A stretch of DNA of 64,000 bases from Anoplopoma fimbria (lineage: Eukaryota; Chordata; Actinopteri; Perciformes; Anoplopomatidae). The translations under genes were made by a program, and so were the position numbers. Under the pieces are notes generated by a model. That model had not been told where the DNA came from and searched no databases. It saw nothing but the letters and a program-made list of their open reading frames with translations. Where the stretch lies: NCBI RefSeq assembly GCF_027596085.1, contig NC_072467.1:4728361-4792360 (forward strand). The letters run 5' to 3'. This document shows positions 1 through 14,059 of the stretch, piece by piece. How positions within the stretch are numbered: the stretch's first letter is position 1; each line of letters opens with the position of its first letter.

Positions 1-190
1 GACTACTGGCATGCCACTACGTATTTTTGGTCTTTGGGAAGCACCAACAACTGTTAGTAGAGAAAGTCGAAGTCTAAATTCAGCCCATGATAATCCAGTG
101 AATTAACAGAATGTCAAACGGCTCTGCAAGGCATGAGGACACCTTTGTTGAAATGGCTCCTGAGATAATCCCGATCTATGTAATTCACAG
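1..190. other. Intron sequence of pgc (5' edge of window)
   Basis: No coding signal is seen here. The stretch ends in a splice acceptor (TTCACAG) just before the first recognisable pgc exon, so it is read as intron. The upstream exons, with the signal peptide, propeptide and first catalytic Asp, lie outside the window. Confidence 0.5.
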
Positions 191-2251
<2,061 letters not shown>

Positions 2252-2502
2252 GCGTCCTCAGTGTAACCTTACCTGACCATTAACATGATCAGATGATAAT
2301 AATGAAGTCTGTGTCCCCCTCAAACACTGCCAAGAGCCTGAGGCTTTGGTTCATCGCAAACATCTGTTCTGTGATATATTGGCACGCAATATTGGTCTAC
2401 GTGTCTTTTATTGTACATCCTCAAATTTGTATGTACAGATTTAGTTGGATTTGAACAAAAAAAAGTAAAATGTGTCCTTAAAATTGCATAATTCTTAAGC
2501 TG

Positions 2503-2508
2503 AATAAA
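2503..2508 (+). promoter_or_regulatory. Polyadenylation signal of pgc
   Basis: AATAAA lies about 250 bases after the pgc stop codon and is the first canonical signal downstream on this strand. Confidence 0.7.
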
Positions 2509-2519
2509 GGTTAAAATGA

Positions 2520-4232
2520 AAGTGTTTTAATATTTCATCTTTCTATTAAGCACTCATTATCTTCACAACACATCTCCTGGGCTGAAGGACATCAAAGGGG
2601 TTTTCCGCCCTTTTTATTAACCTTGAGCATGTCTCTGTTTCTGTCTAATTAATTCCCTAATTAATAAAAAACTAGTGGCCAATTTAAATGTCCTACAAGC
2701 CTAGGACTCATTATGACATATAATTAAAACTATGGTTGAAAAATATATCCAATAGCATTTTTTTTTGACTGTTAATAATATTAAATAATATTATTTACAG
2801 CATTATTCTTATTTTCATAGAAAAACAAGTCATTATGGTGTGATTTCTTGAGGATCTGTATCAGATAATGATGTTTTCCTATGTTTGTAGACTATCAATT
2901 AAATAGTGGACTTAATTTACCTTATGACACTGGTGCCATTGCAGGGTTACTTGTGCCAGACATTGTGAGACAACAATATACTATTATTCATTCACATTCA
3001 TGACAACATGAAAGTGGTGTAAACTGAGGGGACGATCTGTAGGTCTTTATGACTAAAGCATAAAGACCATTCCACATGGATGCAAGCACACAATCCACTT
3101 AAATTAACTTCCCTTCTGTCAAAATTAGTGTCTTTACCAAACCTGGAGGAATACACTCACTAATGAGCTCCTAACCCATCCAGGCCTTCAGGGAAGCTGT
3201 GTTTGTACGTGTAGATGTGTATGTGGGTGTGATTCAAAATGGAAAAACACAACATCGGTGCAGTTGTATCCAAGGCAGCTGTCACCACCACACAAGTGGA
3301 GCAAAGTCCCATGTTCTGTTTCTGGATGAAGGATTAAAGAGTTATAGACGAAACAGAGGAATAGTTCGGCTGGACAATGAGGAAGGAAGAAGAGAATAAT
3401 TTCGCAAGGAGAAATGTTGAATTCAAAAGTTTAAGTGCACAGGACAATTACAAATCTTTGTTGTCTTCAAGGCACAAAGTAAGCTGCTACTCCAGGTAAA
3501 ATGCATAGCACAATCTGTAGAACAGTCTTTCCCATAGATTAGGTTGGGACACAAAGGTGGGTCACAGGACATTTTATTATGGTAGCCAAATAAATGTAAA
3601 GATTTTTTCCAACAACATCTATATCTGCAGTAAACGTTCATTAATGCACAAATTTGCTCTTCAAACTATTTAAAGATAAGGCCTATTGTGGAATGGGTCA
3701 TGGGTTTGTCATCTTTAAAAAGTGGGTCCCCTTTAAAAAATGTTTGGAAAACATTACAAACACTGTTATTACAACTTCAAAAACATAAACTTCTGTATTT
3801 CCAATGAAAACTCTTCATAGTTAAGTGTGTGGCTTTACAGAGTAACAAGGACACAGTTTCTTGTAAAAGATGTTGATATTTTTCAATTTTATTTTTTTAT
3901 TTGTGAGCTCCACTTACTTAACTGCATTTTCTTCCACTGTACTGGGGTGGAGGCAGAAATCTCAGACAGATATCCCAAAACCAGGATAAATAAACACGTT
4001 GTAAGGTATTTTAGAAAATTTGGATGAACTGAGCCTTCATTATTGTCTGACATTTTTGTCTTTTCTCTTTTCCCTTTTCCAGTGTCCTACTTTGCTCTCT
4101 ATTCTTCTGTGTTTCCAAACTCCATCTTGTTTGTCAGCTCATCTGCTTAGTGTTGGAGTTGTCCTGTAGATCTGCAATGCAGGTCACAACAGTGTATGGC
4201 CTCATTTCCCCTTAACTGCAAAACCTAAGAAT
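2520..4232. other. Intergenic (or mapk8ip2 intron) sequence without gene signal
   Basis: This AT-rich sequence has only short reading frames that lack splice-site or family support. I see no feature here beyond simple AT-rich tracts. If the lone mapk8ip2 exon at 8.7 kb is functional, this stretch is formally part of its first intron on the minus strand. Confidence 0.5.
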
Positions 4233-4537
4233 GTGGTGGCTGTGGTGTAGTGGAGAGCAAGGTAGTTCACCAATCAGAGGGTCGGTGGTTCGATACCCGG
4301 CTTCGGCAGTCGATGTGTCCTTGGGCAAGACACTTAACCCCAAGTTGCCCCCGAAGGCTTGCCATCGGTGTGGACTGGATGTTGCATGAATGTTAGTTAG
4401 AGTCTGATGGTGGCACCTTGCATGGTAGCCTGTCATCAGTGTGTGAATGGGTGAATGATATGTAATATACTACTGATTGTAAGTCGCTTTGGATAAAAGC
4501 GTCTGCTAAATGACTGTAATGTAATGTAATGTAATGT
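4233..4537 (+). mobile_element. tRNA-derived SINE
   Basis: A head resembling a tRNA gene carries an A-box-like TGGTGTAGTGG near 4242 and a B box GGTTCGATACC at 4287-4297. It is followed by a unique body. The 3' tail contains the common fish motif AAGTCGCTTTGGATAAAAGC (4481-4500), then GTCTGCTAAATGA and a short TGTAA-type tandem end (about 4515-4536). This is a RNA polymerase III retroposon mobilised by a LINE that recognises the tail. A reverse-oriented tail fragment of the same type is at 55186-55243. Confidence 0.85.
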
Positions 4538-7239
4538 GTCAATTAAAAGCTGCAGACACAGAATAACGCACAGAGCAAAGGTCTCTGTCCCCTCTTTGAA
4601 GAGAGAAAACACCAACTATCCGCACACAAACATACAGGTATACCTCATATGCATGAACATACAAACTAGATATTTTCTCTTTGATGGTTTTTGTCCCTTT
4701 CTGAATTATTCTGTATGATTTTGGTTTCAGAATCCATATCACATGCTGAGATGCAGCCACCACTGCAGTGTCCACATTTCATGTCCATGTTTCTGCTTGG
4801 TGTTTAGACAGCATCCAAGTGAGGGTGCAGTTCCTGTCACACCATGTTGTGTACTGCTTGCTGCTTATCCGACAGTTCACTCTGACATCCCTTGCATTCA
4901 CTCCACCACGGCTTGTGATCGTTCTTAATAATTAGGATGTGAAGCTGAGGCTAACTACTCATACCACTCTCCATACTTGTGCAAAAAAAAGGCCTGCATC
5001 ACATCAGCCTCTACCTCTTCTGGATTCTGATATGCTGAGCAAAATGAGCATCCTACCACAAGAAAACAAGTCAGCACAAAATTACCATTCACTGGTGCCG
5101 GTCATGTTGCTGCAATGGCACACCCAGCATTCACTGGCACTGCTAAGGTTTTGCTACCACCTCTGTGTGTCTGCAGGTATGCTCCTTCTTTTGATTTTCT
5201 CCCTGCCGTTCTCAGGCTCCAACAATCTATCCAGCCCACATTTGTACAAACAGTTATTCTCAGCCGTCTCTGATACTGTCACGTCCAGACCAGAAATAGT
5301 CAAACCAGCACACTGTCATCTTTGCTTGTCTAAATCTGTCTGAATTGTGTTATATGTTATATTTAATTAAGAGCATCTGTTGTACACACCTTCACGTTTT
5401 AAAACAGATTAATAGTTTTATTAATTTTTTAAACAATAAAGGCATGGGATTGTTTGAGTTTCTGAAATGTGAGAATTTGCTGTTTTTCCTTGTCAAATGC
5501 TTACACTGTTGAGTCTCTTTGGGTTTTGGACTGTTGAGCTGACATAAAACAGTTGCAGATGGACATTTTTCTCTATTTGCTGATGTTTTATTGACCAATT
5601 GAGAAAATACAAAAATAATCATCGGTTGCACACTAATCCAAAAACAGTATAAGGCCTCTTTAAATAACCCCAGTGATTCCAATCACAACAAAGTTATATA
5701 AAGTAAATGCCTACAAAGTTGTATATATATATAAAAAATAGCAGAATAACAGATGTCCGTAGTCAAAAAATGAAATAAGAATATGAGAAGAAATAGAAAA
5801 GATACTCTATCCTCTGGAATTACGAAGCCTTTCAACCATAAGCGCCTGCTTCCTGGTGACATCATCATTTTCCAAAGCCAAGGACATCTGACGTGGTTGC
5901 TACTGACTCATTAACAAGATCAATTTCCCAGGCCTTTCACCCACCGTCAGTCTTCAGTGAAACACACCCACACGAACACACGCACATGAGTCATACATTT
6001 AACCTAATGAAGAATTCCCTGTTGTCTGTGTCAGATCCAAACCTGAAGATCACGCCATCTTTGAACCAAAGGTGGAGATGATGCATTGGTTTGTTCAGAG
6101 CTGATGATTTTAGGTTGATTTGGCTGTATTTGAATTCATGACGCCATCCGATGAAAAGCAAATTCTGCTGAAAAAAACACCCACTGGAGTAATATTGATG
6201 GAACACAAATCTCATGGACTGCGTGAATATGCTTCATTTAATTATTGCTGAATGGAAAAATAAATCTATAGCAACAGCCACTGCAATGATTGACATGCGA
6301 AAACATGGCAAGTGTTGGTTGTTCACAGAGTGTGTAGAGCGGGGAGAGAGAGAGAGAGATGTAATATACAAACATACAAAGAGGGAGATGGAAATACAGC
6401 AGGAGGGAGGCATAAATGGAACGCTTAAGCTCAAATGAATCTGTATTTGATTTAAGCTTCTTACCCCATGGTAACCATACCCACCACTCACCTCCCCCCT
6501 TCTGACTTCTCAAACAGCCTTTAAAGAGTCAGAGGGCCAAATTTGGCCAGAATTATATCAAATCTATAAATATCCTTTCAGATCCATTGTTGAATCAAAG
6601 GCAGCAATTTAAGATTATTTCCATTATTGATATCAGTAATCTGAGGATTATTTCTTGATTCATCAGTTACTCAGAAAGAAGTGAAAGATGTCTATCACAG
6701 TTTCCTAGAGCCCGAAACAATGCCTTCAAATGTCTTGTTTGTCTGATCAACAGTTGAAAATTCAAATTCATTAATTTTATTGTCATAGAAGACTATGGAA
6801 CCCATTACCGAACCCAACCCTCCAAAAAAACCTCACAGCGTTCAGCTTCTGAATTTTGAACATTTTAGAGAATGTTCACGTCTCTCTGTTTATGTTGGAG
6901 GGGATTTACTAACATATTCTCTTACCAACAGAAACAAAAAGTTACATTAACTGTAAAGTGCATCATTTTGCTATACAGGCCGATATGTATCCTTTAAAGT
7001 TCACATATATAGTGGAGAGAGTGATCCCTCGGTGCAGGAGAAATGATAGTCCGTCACACATTTCTGGAGGCCGGGAGAGAAAGGCAGGCTCTCTTACGGA
7101 TTATGTTTCCCGTTGGAAACAGTGTTGGGGTTACGTAAGGCAGATTACCGTACCACACCATCACACCACCGGTGGTTTCATCCATGAATCAGTCAGACAC
7201 AAAAACACAGAGACAAAACACACAAAAAAACTGCCCCCC

Positions 7240-7241
<2 letters not shown>

Positions 7242-7290
<49 letters not shown>
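7242..7290. repeat. (CA)n microsatellite
   Basis: About 24 uninterrupted CA units follow a C-run. There is no coding context. Confidence 0.95.
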
Positions 7291-8504
7291 TGTTATTAAA
7301 GTAAACAATGCACTTTCACTGAAAACATTCTTCGAATATGATGCTCCAAGTACTAAAATTCTATCAAAGTGCAACTATTGGTATTTTGCAGTCTGAAAAC
7401 GATGATTCATATCTGACCCAAAATATACACAAACAATGTGTGTACTCTTGAACGCACACAAAAGGAATTGAAAACAATAGAGAGCAACTGATGAGTGTCC
7501 ACCTCATTGAATAAATGCAAACAAGACTTTGGAGTCAGTGACAGTATATAAGTGGGCCAAAAGACTGACTAAAGAAAATAGTTATTCCTATTACTTCTTG
7601 GATAAATAAAATATAAATAAAGATTAGCTTGCTCCAGCTGTTTGTCAACACTGTACATTTAAAATATTGATGTAATGGCCAAAGCTTGGCTCTGTGCTCT
7701 GAACTAAGGTCATTGGTAGTCATGCAAAAAAATCAGGTCTATTGATCTGATATGATCTGTCCATGGGATGGAGCTACAGTGTGTAACTAAATCCCCCACG
7801 AGTGCATGTTGTGGATATATAAATCAACTGGCGCCTGGCTTGCTAATGTGATTGCATTCTGTAAGGACATTGGACATGTGGAGGCAGACACGGGGACAAC
7901 GAAATGTGGCATTATAGCCTATGGCATATGTTCTCCTGTATTGGTAACAGAGAGGAAGGCCCCGCATCAGCAGCACTAGGCATGCAATCACTGCATATGG
8001 TGCTCAAATATAAATACAAGGATATTGATCATGTTTCTACAACATATTCCTAAACGTCTCAAGGCAAAGCAGATCTGAATATTTAAGCCACAAATAAACA
8101 ACCTTGGAGGAAATGCTAGCTGTTATTGAGTTATTGATCTCTGGTAACAGCCAGCAGATGACCATTCACAGTTGTGTTCAGGCAAAAATGTGTCATATTG
8201 TGTGTCGCAGAGGTCACATTAGTGCCGTTTTGGAAACAATATCAGTGTGATTTCCGTAAACCATTGTTCAGCAACATGCCCTTGCCTGGTCGGACTCAAC
8301 AGGGCGTGGGCCTCACACACTGAATGCGCAAGGCGGCTGCTGGACGCGACAGCTTCAGATCAATAATTTGTCATCTATTTTTACGTTTCTCAACACTTCA
8401 CAAAAACGAAAGCAGTCTTTCATTAACAGTTGTTTTTAAGATACGTATCAGCTCCAAAAACACAAACAACCAGACCCTGATCAGATGCACCTATGGGCGC
8501 CTAT

Positions 8505-8534
8505 AGGGAGGCAGCAGCAGGCCTGGCAGGTTAT
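8505..8534 (+). repeat. 30-bp direct repeat, copy 1
   Basis: A 30-base stretch starting AGGGAGGCAGCAGCAGG is found again exactly at 9458-9487. The two copies flank the mapk8ip2 first exon in the same orientation, about 950 bases apart. Confidence 0.85.
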
Positions 8535-8715
8535 ATCCGAAAACACCCATTAAACTACTACTAATGGCATTGAATGTGCGTGTTTGTTGCAGTCACCAAA
8601 ACAAAACTGATAAGACAAGTGTATCATATTTCTGTCATTTTCCTCCACTCATACAACGGTGTGCATCGTCCCCCCATCATCACCCTCACAGTCGCACTAC
8701 ATGTTAGGCGCTTAC

Positions 8716-8780
8716 CTGCAACCAGGAGGAGAGAGGGAATGGAAAGTGGATAGGGAAAACATCTCAGCCCTGTCCGCCAT
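8716..8780 (-). CDS. mapk8ip2: JNK-interacting protein 2, first coding exon only
   Basis: Read on the minus strand, an ATG at 8780 opens a 65-base exon encoding [13 protein letters not shown] followed by HSLSPPGC. It ends in a good donor (CAG|GTAAG, donor at 8711-8715). This matches the N-terminus of mammalian MAPK8IP2/JIP2, a scaffold that holds JNK pathway kinases together and binds kinesin, mostly in neurons. The remaining exons (JNK-binding motif, SH3, PTB) would lie at lower coordinates, but none is seen between here and position 1. pgc, on the opposite strand, lies in that interval. Either the first intron exceeds 8.7 kb and contains the end of pgc, or this exon is an orphan. The neighbourhood (chkb, cpt1b nearby) supports the identity, since human MAPK8IP2 sits beside CHKB. 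Confidence 0.8.
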
Positions 8781-9330
8781 CTTCTTCCACAAATGACTCA
8801 GAGCAACTGCAGAAAAGCACGCAGGGAGCGCAGTCCATTCACGATCACAGGACAGAGGTGTCTCTCTCCCACAGATGTCCCCTTAGCCGCAAGCCTTCAG
8901 TCAGACGAGCCTGCTCAGCACCACCATCAGATCTGCAGGAAAGCATCCACACGACCGAGACAGGAGAGGGTGTGAAAGGCAGCAGGAAGGGGATCTTCAG
9001 AGGTGGTGCAACAACAGCGCGTAAAAATGAAAAATCCCTGTTTCCACACCCCCACCCACCCCCCACCCCTGGAAACGTCCACGCAAAAGCAGAATATGAC
9101 CTCAGTCTTTCTTTCCCCCCCCCTTGTCAAATGTCTGCTTGCTGTAAATGCTGCCTGAGACACACAACGGATACGCGGCCAGCAGTGCGGAGACAGGCAG
9201 AGACAGAGGATGAGGATGAGGAGGATGAGGAGGAGGAGGAGGAGGAGGAGGAGGAGGAGGAGGCTGTCCCGAGCAGTCTGCGGGCTCGACGAGCAGCAAA
9301 ACAGTGGCTTCATTTATTTTTTTTCTCTCC
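8781..9330 (-). promoter_or_regulatory. Probable mapk8ip2 5' UTR and promoter region
   Basis: This is the sequence upstream of the mapk8ip2 start codon on the minus strand. It is richer in G+C than its surroundings, with C-runs near 9050 and 9115 and a GAG trinucleotide array at 9208-9262, as expected of a neuronal-gene promoter or 5' UTR. The transcription start cannot be fixed from sequence alone. Long reading frames here on both strands are products of the simple repeat. Confidence 0.4.
9208..9262. repeat. (GAG)n / (CTC)n trinucleotide repeat
   Basis: An imperfect then pure GAG repeat of about 55 bases. On the minus strand it would be a pyrimidine-rich CTC tract in the putative mapk8ip2 leader. 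Confidence 0.9.
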
Positions 9331-9384
9331 GTGAAGTGTTTGGATTACAATAACATTACACTGACAGTGAAATAAGCAGCGTTG

Positions 9385-9490
9385 GAAACATGCTTTCCAA
9401 AGTGAGGTCCGGGGACCCCCAGAGGCCCTTGGTGGGGATCCAGGGCTTCCCCGGAAAAGGGAGGCAGCAGCAGGCCTGGCAGGTTATTCG
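9385..9490 (+). mobile_element. Fragment resembling a hAT-type transposon end
   Basis: The sequence around AAAGTGAGGTCCGGGGACCC resembles terminal sequences of fish hAT-like elements of the type 'CAAAGTGGGGTCCGGGGACC'. It runs into the second copy of the 30-bp direct repeat at 9458-9487. No transposase is present, and assignment to a family rests on memory only. Confidence 0.4.
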
Positions 9491-11310
9491 AAAAATGAAG
9501 AAAAATGAAGAAAACGTCTCTTATATTAGTCCATGTTTTATCCTCTGAATCCGCTCTTGCATTTGCCATTAAATTGGGAAGGGAGACACAATGGTGTCAA
9601 CATGAGGCTCTCTGTGTTGTATGCAATGTCAATCAGTCCATTGCACTTGCTGGTTTTATCTGTTTTATATGGAATAGAAACCAGTAAGTCTAGGCCTTCA
9701 ACAAGTAATCCAGTAATGTCTATGATGGTGTGTGCGTGCGTTCAAAGGTTATCAGTGTGAGTGTGTCTGGAGTAGGCAAATCTAAATCTAAATCAATAAA
9801 GATGCGTTTCAATTGTATTCAAGCCATTGTTTTATTATGGATAAGAGGGACTCTCGTTTGCTTTTGTTTATTTGGACACACATCCCCCTTTTTTGTCTGT
9901 CAACTTGATCCCTATGTCAATGAACACGATGACAAAAAAGAGAAAGTGTTGCCAGCAGGAGAACACAGAGCAACAGAAAATGAGCCCCAAAAAACAGATC
10001 GGTATACTGAGCTCAGGATGAAACACAGACACAGTGGCGAGGATTGAAATGAAAAAGGACAGGTCAATTCTGTAGACACAAAAGATTACACACAAAGTGC
10101 CTCAAAATAAAATGCTAAATGAAATTGGTTGCTGCATATCAAATTACTGTTGTGTTTTGGTTTCACTGTGCACAAAAGTAATTAAAAAAAATATAGGCCA
10201 CTTTACAGTGTTTATACTGCAACTTAAGTTTATCATAAAAATAATAATATGTGGTCTAATACATTCCATTATGAAAGGTCTAAAAGCACATCAAATCTAA
10301 GCTATGTTTTCATTTTGGGCATTCAATTATAATTCATTTTGGGCATTCAATCTACCATTCATCACAATGAACAATACAGAATAGAAACCCTGCAGTTATA
10401 CTTTTGTTCTCCAAAAAATACTGTCTTTAAGAGAGAAACACATGAGCACACTTTTGCATTAAGATTGGCATTGCTTTAAGACGGTCAGAGACTGATGGTT
10501 GCAGTTTTCTTCTCCTTTTATTTACCACTTGATCACAGTGGATAATCAATCAGTGAATCACCCTTCAGATGTTATGATTGTACCGTGTTGTACTGTGTAC
10601 ATGTAGTACATGTTGTAGTGTGGAGCTGTTCACTCTTGTGGTACTGAAGTGTAATGTATATTGCTAAACTGTAGATTACCATCTTCGCCACATGGTGGGG
10701 GTAAATGTCCACTCACTGACTAAAAGCTGACGAGCCTTTGTAGTGCATTTGTATTGCTCTTAGACTGAACAGGATTTACTTATTCATTAAACCAACACAC
10801 AGTGATGAAATGGTGAGTTAAGTCGTTTTCACTTACAGCTGTCATTTTTATTAATCGTTTATCTTATTTATTCAATTGGTTGGTAACTTTATGTATTTTA
10901 CTTAAAAGAAATCAAAGTCCATGTTATTCTTCTAGTTATTTACTGACTAGTCAACGTCCATCTTAAGAAAATATAGTAAAAAGTTTGCCTTTTCTGTGAT
11001 GGTTCTATCCAATGAATGTCACATGCCACTCATCCAATTGCATTTTTATTATTATCAAATGGAAAATGGAAGGACTTACAGTCTAAGGACTGGGCAGATG
11101 TAGTCCATATATTATATGCAGCATTAAACAGAGAACAATGTAAAGCAAGTTACACCTTAATCTTTTTCTGGTTCCTACACTTTTATTATGTTTTTGATAT
11201 GTGAAATGCTGATTATATTTAATGGAGTAAATGTGGTTACTTTCCATGTTTAAACTGAACTATTAACAAGAAGCAAGTGAATAAGTGAATGACAGTTATG
11301 AACCAATGAG
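9491..11310. other. Intergenic stretch without recognisable gene
   Basis: Only short unsupported reading frames occur. A 19-base unit (TTCATTTTGGGCATTCAAT) is repeated in tandem at about 10309-10327 and 10332-10350. Otherwise the sequence is plain and AT-rich. Confidence 0.5.
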
Positions 11311-11316
11311 TTTATT
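11311..11316 (-). promoter_or_regulatory. Polyadenylation signal of zp3
   Basis: TTTATT on the plus strand reads AATAAA on the minus strand, only about 32 bases beyond the zp3 stop codon. A very short 3' UTR is usual for egg-envelope genes. Confidence 0.75.
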
Positions 11317-11347
11317 TTGATGACCATAGCTGTGGCAGGGAATTGAG

Positions 11348-13491
11348 TTAATTAAGCTTCCTCTCTTCAACGAAGACGGGACCCAGGGTGATATCAGCTT
11401 CCCATTCGTGCACTATAAAGTAGGAAAAAAGATATGTGTCACATTTTGCATCGATAAGATTGTCTCACTTATCATGATGGTGGTGACATAACATTGAAAA
11501 TGGTGTAAAAATATGTTGACTTCAATTTCCCCCCCCCCACAATTCATTTTTATCAACATACTTTGGGACGTATCACGAATCTTCCTTCCACCCCAGGAAC
11601 CAGCTTCCATAGGGTCCCCAAGTCCACCAGTTGAAGGGCCAGATCCTGTACCAGATCCACCAGATTCACAGGAGCCACACGTTGCATCAGCCCCGCTTAT
11701 CTCCTTCCACCTAAGAAAAAGAGATGCAAGCAGTTAATACAGTGTCAATCCTCCAATCACACTTTATCACATATGCACACATGCAGACCCACCCGTTGAT
11801 CCAGGAACAAGCTCTATGTTGACTATCGGTCTGAAAGGCAGCTGATGTTGCTTTCAAGTGGCAGGTGATGTAGAGCTATTGGAATAATAAAGGGTTAAGA
11901 CCATTATTACATGTATTTTTGATGAATTTGGTGTATAACAGGAATAACTGAATGCTGACCAGTCCACTTTCAGCCCCCTGGAACCTGAAGGCCTCCAACT
12001 GGAACTGAAGCTTGTTCATTTCAGTGGGAACTAGGAACTTAGAGTCAGAGCCTGTGAGCTTAGCATCAATAAAACACCTGGATGAGAAAAAAACATACAA
12101 ATTGACTTTAGAGATGGAAAAATAATAAATAATAATCAGTTTTCACTGTACAGGACAACTTCAATTAAAACATTAAAGTGCTTCACCCATAGTTATCAAT
12201 GAAGGCATATCTGGGGCTGGAGGACGCATCAGGTGAGAGAGTAGCTACGCATGAGTCCACATATACACGGAGGGGTATGTGGAAGAACTGCTTGACGACA
12301 GCCTCAATCGTTATGGTGTCTCCGAGGAAGTACTGGTAGCTTGGCCTTTCATATCTCAAACATTCTGTGCAATTAGATAATGATGTTTTTTTTAAGCAAT
12401 GTAGACACATCTATATTTAAAATCACAGTTCCACAAAAGTTAAAATGTCCAGATAAATTGTTCTCCTACTCACCAGTCATGAGTTTCAGGGTGAAGTATA
12501 AGAATTCCTCTGCCACCTTAACCGCAGAGAATGGGATCCACAGGGGATTAAGAGGAAGGCTGCTCACATTGTGCTTCCTAAAGGATACAATACGTTTCCT
12601 TAGAATGCAGACTGAAGTAATACTAACATTATTGTTCATCTGCCATTGCAATGCGCTAATCAGACTTGGTGATCCATGGTTACTGGATTTGCCAACGGCA
12701 ATCGTTAACATAGCAGTTTTGGATTTGTATGTGTCTCAATGTTATGTATTTATTTGTTTGTTTGTGTGTTTATAACCACACCTCTAATTGATAGTCTACA
12801 TACCTTGGATAATGGCACTCCACATAAACAGCAGCTTGGCTGGTCCTCACCACAGGAGATGGGCCCACAGGTTGGGGAACATAGTTCAGAGTGAAGGTGT
12901 AGATGAGGGCATCTTCTGACAACTAAATAAATATTAGTACAAACAGATAGCATCATACACAAACATATTGTACCATCATTTTAATTAATATTCTTGACAA
13001 TTTCTTATCTATTTTTCAGTGACTGGCATCTTCATTGAACTTACCACTAATGTGCTGAGACAATCATGCAATTCCGACTCAAAAATCAACACTTGATCAG
13101 CCGAATCCTCTGCAACAGCGCCACAGTTTCCCAGACTAAGGTCAGCAGGATTGATGAGCTGGCCTATCCCAAACATGTCCTTCTTGACTTCCACATGAGC
13201 AATCTTCTCTCTGCAATCGACAGCAACTGTTGCAGCAGGAACAGGATATCTCATCTCGAAAGGCACTTCAACTACGGGCTCAGGCGGAGGAGGTGCAGGG
13301 TATGTCCAGGTGAGAGATTTCTCAAATGTCTGCTTTACCTGTTGGAGCTCATTGTGGTTCTCTTTGCTGGGCGCTGGCTCCTGGTATGTAGGCTTTTGGG
13401 AATTGGGAGCAGCTTCCCAATACTGAGCATCACAGAAGCTGCCTAGCAAAGCCAGTGCCACAAGGCACACAGCAGTCCACTTCATCACCAT
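11348..13491 (-). CDS. zp3: Zona pellucida glycoprotein 3-like (choriogenin L type), complete, 8 exons
   Basis: A structural glycoprotein of the egg envelope (chorion) that copolymerises with zpb-type proteins through its ZP domain. Minus-strand exons are 13491-13045, 12922-12804, 12577-12474, 12364-12187, 12077-11960, 11875-11793, 11710-11562 and 11412-11348 (420 codons plus stop). Eight exons is also the mammalian ZP3 number. A signal peptide (MVMKWTAVCLVALALLGSFC, cleavage near residue 22) is followed by a short Pro/Gln-containing linker. The ZP domain starts near VDCREKIAHVEV. ZP3 family motifs include TLNYVPQP, LRVYVDSCVAT and LYITCHLKAT. RKIR near residue 392 is a furin-like site. There is no C-terminal membrane helix, as in secreted fish choriogenins. 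MVMKW could alternatively start at the second ATG, two codons later. A TATA box lies about 67 bases upstream of the ATG. Confidence 0.93.
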
Positions 13492-13557
13492 GGCTTCACA
13501 ATAAGTGATCTACACAGTTCACTGGGTGCTGTAAGAAAGGTGGAAATGTGCACCTAC

Positions 13558-13564
13558 TTTTATA
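13558..13564 (-). promoter_or_regulatory. TATA box of zp3
   Basis: TATAAAA on the minus strand lies 67 bases upstream of the zp3 ATG, giving a predicted 5' UTR of roughly 35-40 bases. Strong TATA promoters are typical for highly expressed egg-coat genes. Confidence 0.7.
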
Positions 13565-13599
13565 ATAGAGTGAGCATGTTTACTTCCATTAGATTGCAA

Positions 13600-13654
13600 C
13601 CCCCATCAGACCTGATGAAATAATCAGGTCTGATTATGTCACGTCTGATGGGGG
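13600..13654. repeat. Nested inverted repeat upstream of zp3
   Basis: The outer 12-base arms are CCCCCATCAGAC (13600-13611) and its complement (13643-13654). The inner 10-base arms are CAGACCTGAT (13607-13616) and its complement (13623-13632). The structure starts about 35 bases upstream of the zp3 TATA box. It could be a regulatory palindrome or the remnant of a small foldback element. Confidence 0.8.
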
Positions 13655-14059
13655 CAAGATGAAATGTTATGCTGACCCGGGGTTAGGTGTACTTGCCCTC
13701 AGCATGTCTTGTGAAACTCGTCATTTTTTTGCCAAAGTACATTTTGTGGCTGCAAAATTGGCTACATATCAATATGGTTCCAACCAGACCGGCAGCAGAC
13801 TTAAATCCGTGGGAGGGCATGTGATTTCTGTGAGTAGGCCCAATGTAAACACAAGAGGCGCTTTAATACAATAATAAACATAAACCGAGCCCAGTGCAAT
13901 GAATGTTTTTGTATTTTTGCCCTATCTGTTTAAGCTTTATGAATGCATAGAAAAAAGCACAAACAATAAAACGATTGCCATTACAGTATTTTACTCTATG
14001 GCTTAACTGTTGTGTCAGGACCATGGCCAGAGCACTGAATTAAAGGATTTAAAAGTAGC
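13655..14059. other. Intergenic, nothing recognised
   Basis: This lies between the zp3 promoter palindrome and the MITE-like element. No gene or repeat is recognised. Confidence 0.4.

Larger units (their letters stand above)
4538..8715. other. Long stretch without recognisable gene
   Basis: I find no exon with conserved protein content on either strand, including none matching the second exon of mapk8ip2. It contains a CA microsatellite near 7242-7290, a short GA run near 6340-6358 and scattered AT-rich sequence. It is read as intergenic or long first-intron sequence of mapk8ip2. Confidence 0.5.

Noticed and set aside
4233..4310. Candidate tRNA gene (A and B boxes)
   Set aside because: It has no full cloverleaf or acceptor stem and continues into a retroposon body and tail, so it is a SINE head.
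7021..7170. Open frame around 6958-7299 with mixed composition
   Set aside because: No homology recognised, ends in the CA repeat, no splice support.
8845..9334. Frames of 128-158 codons near the mapk8ip2 exon
   Set aside because: They run through the GAG repeat on both strands, lack splice or family support, and overlap the likely 5' UTR/promoter.
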